Assembly (NCBI GenBank): GCA_025602915.1
Contig: JAHLJZ010000012.1
Coordinates: 427,824-491,823, forward strand
Direction of reading: 5' to 3'
Length of the DNA stretch: 64,000 nucleotides
From: Paraphysoderma sedebokerense
Lineage: Eukaryota; Blastocladiomycota; Physodermatomycetes; Physodermatales; Physodermataceae
Positions 23,801 to 36,897 of the stretch are shown here, piece by piece. The position numbers and the translations under genes are program-made. Numbering within the stretch: the stretch's first letter is position 1; each line of letters begins with the position of its first letter. The notes beneath the pieces are model-generated. The model had not been told where the DNA came from, ran no database searches, and saw only the letters and a program-made list of their open reading frames with translations.

Positions 23801-25156
23801 AGAAGTCGGAAGAAGTCAAAGAAGTATGATCACTTTTTTCTTATTCGGTGCGTCTCTGACCCGCTTTTCGCTCGACCACGCAGGTTGAAGAACTGATATC
23901 GCAACATGGAAAGAATCACATCCAAAAGAGCTTGAATGTGGACGAGAGAATCGAACGGGAAACGACGGCAATACAATATAGATTTGAACTAAAACTGAAG
24001 GACGAGCGGGCGGCGATACAAGAAATTCAAACTCAGCATGATGAGTTGACACAGAAGCAACAGACGCTACTGCAAAAGATTGAACATAATAAAGCGGAAG
24101 TCGTGAAATGTAACCAAAAAGAAAGAAGTTTGCACTCGGTTATTAAAACTTTGGAAAAGGAGATAGTGAGTTTGAAGAAGGAAGTAAGTCCTCATATCAG
24201 CCTCCCATCGTCATCAGCTTGTGCTGATTGACTTATTTTCCTCTTCTTTGAAGCTTCAAAAAAGAATTCAAATGGAAGATGAAAAAGAAATGCTGGCCGA
24301 AAATTACAAAAAGAAGAATAAAGAATTAGAGAAAAATAGATTTATGCTTGGTTCGTCTCTTATTTTCATTTCACACACAGTGGCATAGTAGGTCAGTATT
24401 AAATATCTTTTCAGACTACAAAATAATCGAGATGAGAAAACAAATTGAACCGCGCGAAGAAGATATCCGTAAATTGTCTTCCCAGATTGAATCTATGAAA
24501 GTCGAAGTAGCAGATTATCGAGAGAAGGATGAAAAGTTGAAATATTTGAAAGACGATGTACAACTTAAATATCGCGGCGTTTTGCAAGAGTTAAAATTTC
24601 AAAAATCGAAGGCAAAAGAAGTTGGGGCTGAAGTTACATCTTTACTGAGGGATTTAGAGGAGGTAGCGCTATGTAACGACCCAGTGGCATTGAAGGTAAA
24701 ATACATCACATCTCATGATGCCGTTGCTCCATCCAATTTTTGGCTTAATCCGCTTTACATCCTTTTACGAATAGCGTTATACAACGGAACTCTACCAGAA
24801 GTATTGTCTCCATAATGTTAAGACGGCAAGAGTCGAATTAGCCAACGCAGAACACAGAGCATCCAACCGCGAGCGCGAGTTACTTGAAAAATCAATTCAC
24901 TCATTGCAAAGCAATTATAATAAGCATTATCAAGCAAGGGAAACCGAAAGTCGAAGATTTATCGAAGAGAACATTCAGTTGGTGAGGTATGCGTGGCTAC
25001 TGTGTTCTTTCCAGGTGTCTTGATTGACTTTCTTCCGCCGAAACACGGCTGATTTCATTTTATTCTTTTAATGTGCTGATTTCGGATCCACATAGAGATG
25101 TCAATGATTTGCGAAAGGAACTTAAATATCATCAAGACCGACTTGCCGGCGTATGA
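20843..25156 (+). CDS. CFAP57: Cilia- and flagella-associated protein 57 (WD40 plus coiled coil)
   Basis: Axonemal protein that helps dock a subset of inner dynein arms. The start exon is short: ATG 20843 gives MASFTQ and splices in phase to CHVFGVSSDIHDNVAFIDDQ, matching the conserved opening of the family. WD40 repeats follow, with strong blocks RIVVGTDESRLVIYDNGE, IRKAFLATCSSDYSVRIWNY, FCLSLHPSG, CRFSNGGQYFAYVQ and SIQWSMDDSKLLSVSIEG. From about 23.3 kb the product turns into continuous coiled coil, with blocks KTLEKEIVSLKKE and MRKQIEPREEDIRKL found in animal CFAP57. It stops (25154-25156) soon after RDVNDLRKELKYHQDRL, so the extreme C-terminal tail of animal proteins is missing. About 17 or more exons. 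It converges on ARP2. Confidence 0.93.
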
Positions 25157-25274
25157 GTTGAGAATAATCAACGTCTGCATTGCACCCAATTTTCTCGCTC
25201 GATTAAAATTGTGGATGAGGTCCAATAAACTCATCTCTTATATGAGGACTATTGATCCATTAACGGCACGGCCG

Positions 25275-25356
25275 TAATGCGCATTAATAGATATATTATA
25301 TTCATAGTGTAGCATAATACGGATTTCTTATTATTGATGTTGTGTTTCCGTATTAT
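25275..25356. repeat. Palindrome cluster between convergent genes
   Basis: TAATGCGCATTA (25275-25286) is a perfect 12-base palindrome. ATAATACGGA (25314-25323) and TCCGTATTAT (25347-25356) form a 10-base perfect inverted repeat with a 23-base loop. They lie in the intergenic stretch where CFAP57 and ARP2 converge, so they may shape 3' ends of transcripts or be a remnant of a small element. Confidence 0.4.
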
Positions 25357-25807
25357 TATTTTAGATCTATGCACGACATATATTTATCAAACCCTTGCCA
25401 TATTATCTTTATGAATTTGCGAAAGAGGTTCGCTTGTAATCATACGGCAAATTAAAGTTGACATTCTAGTCATGACTTCTAATATTATGTAAAGGAAAAG
25501 TTTATTTTATACATTTAACAGAAAGATTATGCCAGAAACTCCATCGCAACATACTGAGGAAAGAAATTAGTCAATATCTTCCGTGGAAAAGATCTAATCC
25601 GTTGAAGAAATAGTTTTGAAACGAGCAAGAATAAAATAGCTAAGTGAAGAACCACAAGTTTTCAAAATGTGATATGCCTGTATTGAAACACATTATATGC
25701 TATCTAAGTCAAAAACGACAAAAGAACAAACGCCTGTCCAATAACAACATTAGTATGTGCCAGCAATCATCATCGTTTGTTCTTATGTACGCCAAAACTT
25801 CAAATCC

Positions 25808-27907
25808 TTAGACGACTCCAGCACCACCGCCAGCACTCATTCCCAGCTTGTCTAAACATCTAATGCCTTGCTCTTCGTACTCGCGTTTGGTTAACCAAAA
25901 GTTTTCGTTATTTTTCATGATATCAGCCAGTACTGCACCGCCTAAAAAGACCATATGTTTACGACGGGGTGGATCCTCTACCCTGATTTTGAATTTCTGT
26001 CGGTAAGAAAGAAAATGCCAAATAAACAACCCATCAGATAGACGAAGAAACGCAGAAGTTAATAGCAGTTCTGGCAAAGAGGCCTAAGACGCAAATAGAA
26101 TTTGCACATACACTCAATCTAGATGTGTCTCCCTTCAGAGTTTTCTGTAGGTACAATTGCTTCACTTCTTTTTCTAGACGTGAAGGCAATCCAGGGTACA
26201 TTGTCGATCCACCAGAAAGCACAATATGCTTATACAATTCTGATCGAATGTCAACATCGGCCGCTTGGATTGTGTTATACAGAAGTTCTTTGAAGAAGTA
26301 AAATCCATGAAAAGTTAGATCATCTATACAACCGGAACGAGACGGTAGGGCAAGAAGACAAGAGATGGAGGAAATTTAAATTACCTGCCACACCAGGGGA
26401 TTCGACATCAACGACATGAGGTTGGAACATTGCTTCGGGAGCTTCAAATCGTTCAGAACCCACTTTGATTACACGGCCATCGGGTAGCTTTAATTCCCAG
26501 TTAACGACAGTATAGATTAATATGTTATCAAGAAGATATGACGACGAATACAACAAAAACTTACAGTGTAGTTTTCAACTAAGACTGTGGTTTCATTGGC
26601 CAGCCGCTGTTCCAATGCGATGTCATACCTAATTACGATAGAATAAAATGGGTGAACTGCTAAGGAAATCTAAAAAGGTATGACATGAAAAGAGATTGCG
26701 GGAAAAGTACATACGCAACATAACACAGTTTTTCTTTTATCTGTCTCACGGTTTCAAAATCAGCTGTACGATTGAAGGCGTACCCTCTTAACAATAACAA
26801 TTTAATCAAATATCTGGTGACATCTCTACCAGCAACATCCAATCGTCTGGTCAAATGTGGAAGAGCAAAACCATCATATACAGGTACAATATGCGTTACA
26901 CCGTCTCCGGAATCCACGACAACACCGGTAAGGAGACCTAGAATCGCATCTGTGAGTAGATATCCCGAGAATCACTAGGTGGAAGGCAATAGTAACCTTG
27001 GGCGTATAATGTCAATACAGCCTGAATGGCAATATAGACTCCTTGAAATCCATAACGTTCGAACATAACCTCCACCATCTTTTCCCTGTTCTTTCGCGGA
27101 TTCATGGGTGGTTCAGTTAACAAGATTTTTGTGTCTCTTGTATCAACCTTCAACTTTTCATTGAATGTATAATCCCAAAGTAGCTGCATATCGTCCCAGT
27201 TCCTCACTATGCCATTTTCCATAGGGTATGACATCTGCAACATATTTCGTAGTTTTGCAGCTTCATCGCCAATCATGATATCTTTTAGGGGAACATCTTC
27301 CAATTTTTCTTCGGCTCGAAGAATAGGTCGGCCAAGAACGCTAGGAAAAATAGCGGACGGAAAATTGGAACCTGCGAAGCCACATTTTACAAACTATATG
27401 ATGGAGGCAGTGGTAAAGCGACAAGAACGAAAAGTGTTGGGGCAATGGGTGGCGAAATGATGGTTAATATAAACAATTGCGTTTTCCAAACAATTCAACA
27501 GCCATGAAAGAAATTGAGACAAGTGCGATATAAAACAATGAATTGCAGAAGGTAGAATGTGTTTAAAGTTAGCAACATTAAGTGGATGAAAACCCTTTAT
27601 CTCCTTCATAGGCAATATCCAAAAACAACAACCGTGACGTGTCTTTCCAACACTTGATGTCCATAATAACTGACCGCAGCTCTTCAATTCAGAGCTTTTC
27701 CACATATAAAGCAGCCTATCATGCTTATGCAGTTTTTTTCCTTGAAGGTTGCAGTGTCCAGCGGCAAAGCAACCCTCGGGTATTACACGTCACGATTATC
27801 TCCCAAAAGTGGAGTTTGCTGCAATTGGAAATGAAGCTGGAACAAGAGAAAGAGAGACCTACCCCAGTTCCGTTATCACATACGACGACTTTTGGCGAAT
27901 CGCTCAT
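25808..27907 (-). CDS. ARP2: Actin-related protein 2, Arp2/3 complex subunit
   Basis: ARP2 subunit of the seven-protein Arp2/3 complex that nucleates branched actin. The start exon reads [15 protein letters not shown] and is followed by the gene's largest intron (roughly 27.4-27.88 kb). Next come [108 protein letters not shown] and [20 protein letters not shown]. These separate ARP2 from actin and ARP3. The C terminus [15 protein letters not shown] carries a short Gly-rich extension. Seven or so introns, GT-AG. A cortactin-like gene that could act on the same complex lies 11 kb away, on the same strand. Confidence 0.96.
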
Positions 27908-28199
27908 GGTGTTGGATTAGTTGGTTAAAGTGACGAGTTGAATAAGGTCAATCCAGAGACGCCGAGAGTGACTTTTTAAGGGAGGCCAAAACAAATCACG
28001 GGTGCTCGTTGACCAAGTCGCAATTTACGGCACCGACAGTTCTGGCTCAGGGATCAAGACAGAGAAAACTACGATAATCTTGTATTCATGTTCGACAATT
28101 ATCTATATATAAACAATACAATATCCTTTTTCCTTCGGCTTATACCACGTCTGCCTCTTAGTCCTTGCGGCGATGTGACATCCTACTAAAGCTAAAAAC

Positions 28200-30102
28200 C
28201 TAAGGGACAGGCGTAGAACAAACATTTTTATATTCCTTCAAAGGAATGGCAACTTTTTTCATCATCTCCAAAAATACATTGACTTTGCATAACGATGTAT
28301 CGCCTTCATAGTGATTGTCAGGTCTTGCGCATTCAGGAACTGTTAAGGGCAGTTGATTGTACTTGAGTCGCACGTAATGATCTTGAGGCTTCGAGGAGTG
28401 CTGGAATAATTCGAATGTAACCTTTTGGCACAAAGTAAATAGTGTTATTATTTCTATAGACGAGAAAGTCACAAGTTGAATAATGCAAAACTTGCATTTG
28501 AACCAAACGGAGGCCAGTGCATGTCCCACACTCCTAAGGCCATTAATAAAGGCGCTACAGTTGTATCATGCCCACTGTAGATGGCCAATTTGGGAGGTAG
28601 CTTCGTCTCACCCTCTTGAAAGCGATTCCAATGCATCGAGTAGTTCTTCTTAAACGATCCTACATCGTTATCACTCGACTTGACCGCAAACCACTTGGGA
28701 AGTCCAAATTTGGAAGACGATGATTGCTGAAGATGGTCCGATATAAGTTCACCGATTTCGTGAACGAACCGACCAATACTAAGTTTCGGCATATCAGGGT
28801 CGGCTAGAAGGTGAGACCACCAATCTTGACATGCGAGCGAATGGACCTGGGCGATATCGGATTTCGTAAGTGACAGATTGCGCAATGGGATATCGTGAGC
28901 AAGAGCTAAAACCAAGTCTCACGGTTAACCATTTTGAACCATCAGTATTGCGGATCGAAGCTGCTGACCTGAGGCTAAAATATCGGATACAACAACGATG
29001 TCGTTCTTGCCTTTCTTGATGAGTTCTTTAACTGTTTTTCCACTCGTTTCAACTTTTTCCCGCAAAATGGATTTGTTCGCTTTTTCAAATTCCTTCTTGA
29101 TTTTCATATATCGTTGACAATCCCAATCAGGATACATGTTGTCACTAACGACGGGCCCAAACCATGTTAAGAAAACGATAATGATCTGGATAATAGATTG
29201 ATAGAACAAACCTTGTTGGCGGAGTTCTCGTGTAGATGTGTACATGGTTTCCCATAGCTCGCGCAGAAGGCGGATAAAGCCCCTGAAGAACAGAATGCAC
29301 TGATTCTAAGGTCCTATATATCGCGTGATTTTGAGATCCATATTCCACCAGGAACCAACCCTGTAGAAGAAACGTACCTGGGGTAATCTGTACTACGCAC
29401 AAAAATCTCAGCCTCTGATTCCAATTTTGGCTTCAAAAGCCCTAGACGTTCAATGTACAACTCTCTCAACCGTTTGCCAAGATTCTCCATACGTTCCCGA
29501 CCTAAATCTGTAAGTTGTCCATAATAGCTGGACGTATTCATTAATATGATAACAGTCATGCGAATACCCAGATAAACCAGAAGTTAAGCTTACCAAACCC
29601 CATGAACTAATTTAGCTCCTTCATCCTTACCAGTACTGCTGAGGGTGTTGTCACCCCATAAACTTGTATCGAAAGCTACTTTACGGTACATAGAACCCAG
29701 CTGAGCGTGGGCATGTGGTAGAATAGAGCCTTTTCCTTGGAGTTGTTCTTGGCTGTCTGGTATTCCAGCAGGAGATGGAGACTGAGTAGAGCCGCCTTTC
29801 AATGAGCTATGCAATGACAAGAAAGAGCCATAGTGACAATTCGGCCATAAGGCGGGAACATGTTCGGTTAGTTCTGGCTTGATTGGAGTTCTTTCACCTG
29901 CACCATGAATAGTTGAGTTAGACTTAATAAGGAGGTCGGATTGGAATCCTTTGAATGTACCGTGTCGATGAACGATTTGCACCAATTTAAGGATCAAGTC
30001 CTTCGGATACAACTTTTGTATAGATTTCTCGTCTAATGGCGGCAGAGGAGCGGAAAGGAGAACATCATGATTACTGTGTAGATTCTGCGCCTTAGTTGAC
30101 AT
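28200..30102 (-). CDS. Histidine acid phosphatase family protein (clade 2)
   Basis: Phosphomonoesterase of the histidine phosphatase superfamily. The catalytic motif RHGERTP is assembled across an intron: the exon from ATG 30102 ends in IVHRHG and the next starts ERTPIKPELTEHVPALW. Other family blocks are YGQLTDLGRERMENLGKRLR, FVRSTDYPR-TLESVHSVLQG (also spliced) and the proton-donor HD motif in IYSGHDTTVAPLLMALG. MYPDWDCQRYMK and the overall layout resemble lysophosphatidic-acid phosphatase type 6 and intracellular fungal acid phosphatases more than secreted phytases. No signal peptide is visible in MSTKAQNLHSNHD, suggesting a cytosolic or organellar enzyme. The substrate cannot be told from sequence. 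Confidence 0.88.
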
Positions 30103-30531
30103 CTTGGGACTTCACAAGGGCAGCGCTTGATATCAGAGCTGAAGAGTGAGTTATGGAGGATGGTGGGGAATGAGGGCGGTGATTGCATCACAGTGGCAAT
30201 GGCCATACACGCTGTTCCTTAGTCGAGAATTCGACCCATGAATCATATAGCTATATTGTCAAGTTCTGCGTATATTGTATGACAGAGTGCTATTAGAATA
30301 GCCCCATCATTACTGTCGTCGGCATACTCGAGCAGAAGGTACTCCATTCCCTTGGCAGGTCGCAACAAATCAGGTATCCCTCAGAGTCCCTATGATTCTA
30401 GTTATGAACTAATTGTTTTACACTTTTCAATTCTCTGTTCCCGACTCATGTCCTTTTCATATTATATGCTGCCTATTTCCAGCCTTTTCGAAGATTAATC
30501 AGTTGATTCGTTTCTGTCAAATTCTTAGAGC
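30103..30531. other. Divergent intergenic region, acid phosphatase / INTS4
   Basis: Common 5' region of the two genes. No conserved element recognised by eye. Confidence 0.5.
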
Positions 30532-33500
30532 ATGTTTGGCGGGAACTTAGATTTGGACTTAACGTCTAAGGATTGTGCAGCTAGGCTATCTGTATGTTAA
30601 GAACTATTTCTGAACTCGAAATATGTTATTGCAGTGTTATCTACAAGAGGACTCATACTGAACCTATTGATAGAATCTTGATACCTTCTCTCGATGGTTC
30701 AATCAATTGCCACTCCCAACTCTTCAAATGGCATTCTCAGTTCTCGAGCATCGCATTCAGCACGAAGAAAATGAGAGTTGCCAGGTTAAGTGTCAAGTTA
30801 TGCACTTCTTTAGACACTGAAAAGTCCTAACCCCAACCCCTAGGTTGAAATAACTAAAATTTTAGGCCGCTACTTTTTCTTCGACAGTCAAGTTTTTGAT
30901 CAAATGAAAACCGTTAAAAATTTAATTAAAATTAAAGACGCAAGTACCTTTTCACTTGAAAATTATATGTCTTACTACCACTCCTGCTCAAACGTTATGG
31001 TATTATAGAAATTATCATCTGTCCACGCAAATCATCAACTCCTCGCTACGCTATGTGATGTCGCGGTAGGTACTCTTATTGCGCAAAATGGCGATTACAA
31101 TTATGAACTGATAGCTGTTACAGTCATCACTGCTAGAACACTCAAAGTCTATCCAATTAGATGTGTGGTTAGCGCAAGCGAAGGGATTGATAGATTTGTC
31201 GCTCGCCTGCCTCAAGTTGTCAGATCGCCACTCTCGAAGTCTTGCGATCCGACTTCTTTCGTTTTCTTATGCTTTAAAGTTCACTCTTCAATTGCCGTCG
31301 TCCGCACAACCAAGTCAAACAATGCCATCTGCTTTGGTATCTGACAAACTCAATGTTTCAGATATTGGTGTCCAGAAAATTTTGAAAAAGTATGCCCATG
31401 ACTCGGACGGCATTGTGCGAGCGGTTTGGACTATTTCTATATACCATACATAACACTATACAAATTTAACAGCCACTTTTACAGGAATCTATTTCGGCTT
31501 TAATTCGTCTTCACCGCGTCGGAATCACCCTAGCTGTCTCTTTGTACTCTACGGCGGTTAATTCCTTAAAAGACGAAGAAGAAGAAGTCCGGTATAATGG
31601 ATTGTTTCTGGCCTGGTGCATTTCTTTTTATCCAGTGTGCTCCTGTATTCTCCGTGGTTGACACGCTCATTGAATTCAGGGTTTTGAGTACTTTACATCC
31701 ATCCTATCGGCTAAAGCCTCCTGTCTCTTCTCCTGCTGGTACCGCCATTCTTCTGGCAAACGATTTATTTTACAAAACATGTGACATGGTAAATGACCCA
31801 GCAGTGAAAGTCCGAACGCAAGTTTGTAATCGTATATCCACGGTCTTCCTTATTGTTTCTCTTGTTCCAACTTATAAAAACCCATTTGCTTCGGATGAGC
31901 GTTGACATCGGCTTTGGTGCGCTTTAGGCTTGTAAATTACTACGGAACTATCAAAATGTTTCAAATGAATATCTTCTGCAAACTCTAAACAAGAAACTTA
32001 CCATACGCGAATTGCGTAATCAGAATACAAATGCTGCAAACAGGCATAATGAATTGCGACAGTTGGCGACAGAGAATGCAGGAAATGTTCGTCTTTGTTT
32101 TTGCCAGGTCTCCTTAGTTCTGTGTAGATAGATCATTTCCTCTTTTACTTAATTCTTCTTTTTCCCCGACAACTATAAGACTCCTAACTGTTAAATCTCT
32201 TGTACTCATTGGCAGCAACTTCTGTCCGGTCCGGAGACCGATTTTGATACCGAGACGACACAGATAAATTTAGTCGACGCCAGTGGCGCTGGCGCATTTA
32301 TCCATGGATTAGAAGATGAGTATGAAGAAGTCAGAGATGAAGCAATCGGTCCGTACTTTTAGTTCGCTTACCTTCTCCCCACTGCGAAGCAAACCATGCA
32401 TCGTTTGAACTGGTGTCGCAAATGTAAAGTAATATCGTTTTAACAGATGATCTATCCAATGCTTTAGAATCAATATCGGTGTTGTCATCCCAATCCAAAG
32501 AATTTGCGGAACAAAGCGTTGATTTCGTTGTTGGTTTGTTTCGTTCTCTACTTGGTATTGTTCATATACTTTTCACTTCAGACGTAACCGGTGAATTTGA
32601 ATTTTATCTCCATCTTCCGATGAAAAATCGCCATCGTCCTGTTCTATCCTCAAAAAGATGCGTTTAACGATGAGTCTCCGTCAATCCGTCTCAAATCTTT
32701 GCGAGCAATTGAAATTATCAATTCTCATTTTCCGATATATATTCATTTAGATCAATTGCAGATATTTGTGCCAGTTCTGGAAGATACGGACCAGAATATA
32801 AGAGAAGCGGCCCACGGCGTTCTTAGGTTAGTGGCTTTTTTGCTGTCCGGTTTCTTTGCGGCTCACTTGACATTTGAAACAGTACTATAAGATTTACGGA
32901 TCAACGATGCATAAGGCAATCTTTTGAATTGCTTAAAAAGAATATGAGAAAGTTCCCACAGGACAGACTCACTATTATGGGTTGCTTGAAAGGCATGGGA
33001 AGAAAAAATGGACAATTTATTGGTTTGTTTCAAACATTTTTTGGTCATAATTCGATGATGTGGCAGGATAAGATTGCTTTGGGTCGTCTCACATGATGCA
33101 CGTTTGTGCTGATTTTTCGTTTTAATTGTTTTTTTCCCTCCGTATCGAACTGAGTAGAAAGAATATTTGAGGACTTGTTAGGATTAGACAAAAGATTTGT
33201 CCCTAAAGAGGCGCCCGTGAACGATCTTGAGCGTGAGTGATGTCCTGTTACTTTTGCTATTGGCATACGATAATCTTACGTGAACTGATTTTTCGACAAT
33301 AGATATATTAAAAGTTATCCTGATCTTAAACGCGACGGTCACAAATCCGCGAATTTTCGATTTCCTTCCTCGATATATTATAAGACATTACTCTTATCTG
33401 AAGGATATGTATCGCGAATTTTTCCCATCGATCGAGGTAAATTAAGTTTTCACCTGTTATTTGAGTTTGCTGAATAAGCTTTAAACTGTATCATATTGCT

Positions 33501-35277
33501 AACTCCCTTGAACCTCTTTCGTAGCCACTAGAGAGTGGATACAAAGCTATGGAGTATAACATCGATAAAGAAGAAGCCGAAGGAGATTACAAGAGATCAA
33601 ACTTTCCTGAGTATGTCCGAGAAACTTTTGATGCTGCGAGAAAAATCAACCAGTATTTATATGAGCGATCGAAGGGAGAAATTGTGGACTTGCTCTTTGA
33701 GAATAAGACATTTGCAAGGCGAATTCGGGATTGCATCAAGTATTTTGAGGCGTTCCTCCGTTTTCTTTATAGAATTTGAAAATTTTGCTGTCAAATCATA
33801 GAAGTAGTAACATGAGGCTGATTTCGTTGATTTAACAGTAATCTGATATATATCAATCATCTTGACCAATCGCTGGCCCCGTATTCGACATTCCAAGCGA
33901 ATTTCTTTGAAGCTTGCCATATTTTGACAGAGGTGGGTTTCCTACATTTTTAAATACTTATTCCAAACCTACATGCATTCATTCTTCAATTATGCTCCAT
34001 TAGATTATCAACTCCCCAGTCCCGTTCGAATTTATCACCGTTGCGTATTCCTTCGCTTCCCACTTGATATCTCTGTCGTACATTTTAGAAAACACTTTCG
34101 AGTTCCATAATGACTCACAAATGGTTTCAATATTTTTATTGCGTGTTGTTGGCAATCTGTGTTACATTTTTAAATCTTTTGGGTGTCCGAGCAGTGGGCA
34201 AGAAGAGCTGAGAGCAGTTTTGAAGGATTGCTTATCAAGAGTTGACTTGTAAGTTCCTTAAGTTACTTTCTCGATTTCGCCCTGGTGCACTGCGCCTTGC
34301 CTAGCACTTTGTATAATTTCTTCAACAGCTTACAACCATTCTCACTATCGTCAATAAGGCTCATTGCCGACCAGCGAATTCGATCGTTTGACGATTTGCG
34401 TGAAAGTCTGACAAATCTGAAATCGGCTATCAAACTTGGTCTTTCCCAACCTGGTATTAGAAGTATGGTCAATTTAGCCCAATATCTGAAGGTAGGATGA
34501 ACGATATAACGCAATTCGTCCAGTCGCCCAAATGAGACTCTCGTTGACCTTTGATGACAGCTTTTCCACCCTGTCTTTCCTCCTGTACCTCCCACTTCGT
34601 CAAAGTTGACTTGGACAATTTCGCGGGTTTTAGCGCCTTTGGCGAACGACGCCGACACTGCCCTGAGCTTCCCAGCAAAATTTCCAATTAATATACCTAT
34701 CGATGCTATTTTACGAAACATTGATGGAGTAACCAATGTTGGCATCATGGTGAGTCAGCTTTATGTTGAGCTATGCAGAATAATATTATCTAAAATCATT
34801 ACATGCTGTACATACTCTAATGCTGAACATCTGTGATGTATTCAGGTCACGCTACCGGATCAGAGTTTGGTTTACTTTTGGCCCCTCTCAACTCACTTTC
34901 AACCAAGAAGCCATGCTATTACTTCATGTTCCGACTTCAACGGAGTGGTTTCTCCGGACTCGTACAGTCCTTTTCCGTCTCCTTATCCATCCTCTACGCA
35001 AACTCAAGCGAAGTCTTACCGACTACGAACAGAAATAAATCTCTCGGTTCCTTCGGCTTGGACTTCTGCCGCACCGATTAAAATTCAGATTGTTAAAAGG
35101 TTCAAATTAGACGTTGCGAGTGTTGATTATAACCTGCTGGCAATTGAGTATGGAGTGGCCAAATTAAAAAGCGATGAAGCTGTGGTAATTATAGAAAGTG
35201 GAATTGAGTATGTTCACTGCAGTGCAAGAAAAGAAAAGACGGGCGTTGAACTGTGGATTTGGCCGAGAAACGTGTGA
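30532..35277 (+). CDS. INTS4: Integrator complex subunit 4 (HEAT repeats)
   Basis: Scaffold of the Integrator cleavage module, which holds the INTS9/INTS11 endonuclease that ends snRNA and promoter-paused transcripts. Many small exons encode HEAT-like helices. Diagnostic stretches are NEYLLQTLNKKLTIRELR, NLVDASGAGAFIHGLEDEYE with EVRDEA, KEFAEQSVDFVV, VPVLEDTDQNIREAAHGVLR, RYIIRHYSYLKDMYREFFPS, and the C-terminal beta region LPDQSLVYFWPLSTHFQP ... EINLSVPSAWTSAAPIKIQI, which fits the INTS4 C-terminal domain. The start at 30532 (MFGGNLDLDLTSKD) is the best available ATG; N-terminal exons before 31.1 kb are the least certain. Integrator is absent from model yeasts, so its presence points to an early-branching lineage. 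Confidence 0.88.
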
Positions 35278-35477
35278 TGATCCTAGTCATTTCGTACCTT
35301 GCTGTATTGGGCCGACTTAGCGTAATTGCTTAAATACATCTTGTTTTTTGGCAAGTGCTAGAGTAACATACGTTCAATTTGACCCATTTACAACATATGA
35401 TACAAGGGTATAATTTGATCAATATAAGAGAGGTATAATAATGTAAGAATGAATAATAGTAGCTGAAAAACGAGTGA

Positions 35478-36519
35478 TCAATAGTTGTATATCTCTTCAT
35501 CCACGTTCCATTCGGGTGATAGACATGCGGGATTAGAGTGTTCCAAGAAATGAATTCTCCATGATTTGATGAAATGGAATAACGGATCCTCCTCCTTAGG
35601 AAGGGCAGAGGATGGTTCTTTAGCGAGACTAAGTTTCCCTTGTTCCTCCAACAGTTTCTGTACGACAATTTCCCCATGCTCCTGGTATCCTTCACCTCGC
35701 ACCAATCCAACTAGTTTTACACTCTCTTCCAAGATATCTTGGCTGATATCGTCAACTTCCCAAAACTGCTTTACTAGATTCTCCAACTCCTTAAGTCGAT
35801 CGCTTGGAATTTTATCTCGATGCTTTAGCAATGCGCCAGCAGCCCTACGAACTTTATGGTGTCTCGGCTGCTGAACCCATGGGCGGCCTTGTAATGGCGA
35901 ATCAAATGTATGGGCAATCGTAAGCTTGTACTTGTCAGCTCGGACCTCATAAGATGCATGGCACGGTAAACATAAAGGAAGAGTGTCGATATTACTATGC
36001 GATTTGACTGACACCGGCATATGCTTTCGATACTGGTAGGGCACTACGTTGGATACGTGAAGCAAATGTGTTGGGCACAGTTAGCGTCTCACGAAATGCT
36101 TCCAAATAATATTAATGTTACAAACCGACATGATGTAATGTCAATCCGTCCTCAAAGGAGCCGCAAACAACACATCTGTTCTCTTTATCCTCAAGATACC
36201 AACTATGACCTGATCTGCCAAGCCCTTTCGGATCAAAAGTCAACTGGATAGAGATAGTTTCTGAATCGGAGGAATCACTCAAAGCGGACGAATCAGAACT
36301 GGAGCAGGAGGCGGAATCCGAGGATGATTGGGAAAGAATCCTAGCAAGGTTGCGAGAGAGATACCATTCGATTTTTTTGCGGCTACATCTAAACATGAGG
36401 ACCCCCCCTTTCGAGTAGACACTGCAATTTTCATAGATCAGCCGTCTTCTAGGGGCAAGCTTTGAAGCGACTTGGCATTCGGCTCGTGCAGACAGCATAC
36501 AGGACATTGAGGAGACCAT
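35478..36519 (-). CDS. HNH-like zinc protein matching the C-terminal part of EXD2
   Basis: Two exons join in phase at HHV-VPYQYRKH. The product has CVVCG and, about 40 residues on, CLPCH, spaced like the paired CxxC zinc knuckles of an HNH-type finger, with the TLHHVVPYQYRKHMP segment supplying the His-His. The opening (YENCSVYSKGGVLMFRCSRK ... WYLSRNLARIL), the FDPKGLGRSG block and the RRAAGALLKHRDKIPSDR helix match the C-terminal region of EXD2. The 3'-5' exonuclease domain that precedes this region in animal EXD2 is absent: the frame starts at ATG 36519 with MVSSMSCMLSARAECQVASK. A short Ser-rich spacer interrupts the first half. Whether it cuts nucleic acid is unknown. It shares a 378-base divergent promoter with the VIT/VWA gene. 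Confidence 0.75.
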
Positions 36520-36897
36520 CGCAGAAAAAATCTAATGGTGAGACCCTCCACGGGCTTTATGGTTTTGATCCGATAAAATGAAATAGAGTTTTAGAAGTCT
36601 CCACTCGAATGAAACTTTGTTTTACCACCTTCACGTGCATTGTTTCTTCCGTCTAAAGTGATAACTGCCCAGAATGCATTTTAATCTCTATTGCTTTGAA
36701 TCATCAGCGAATGGACGAATTTGTGAACTCACGGACATTTCGCATTGTCGAGTCTATCAAATGCACATTTGATCAGGCCCAGCCCCTCTCCGGTAACGTC
36801 GCTGACACTACTGCCGCAAAAATTGATACATACCAAAGGCGTAGTCTCGTAATCACTGGAATCTTAAATAATAGAGTAAGGCAAAACAAAAGTCAAA
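36520..36897. other. Divergent intergenic region, HNH protein / VIT-VWA
   Basis: Short shared 5' region. A plus-strand open frame at 36696-36908 is out of frame with the VIT/VWA start and shows no family feature. Confidence 0.5.
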
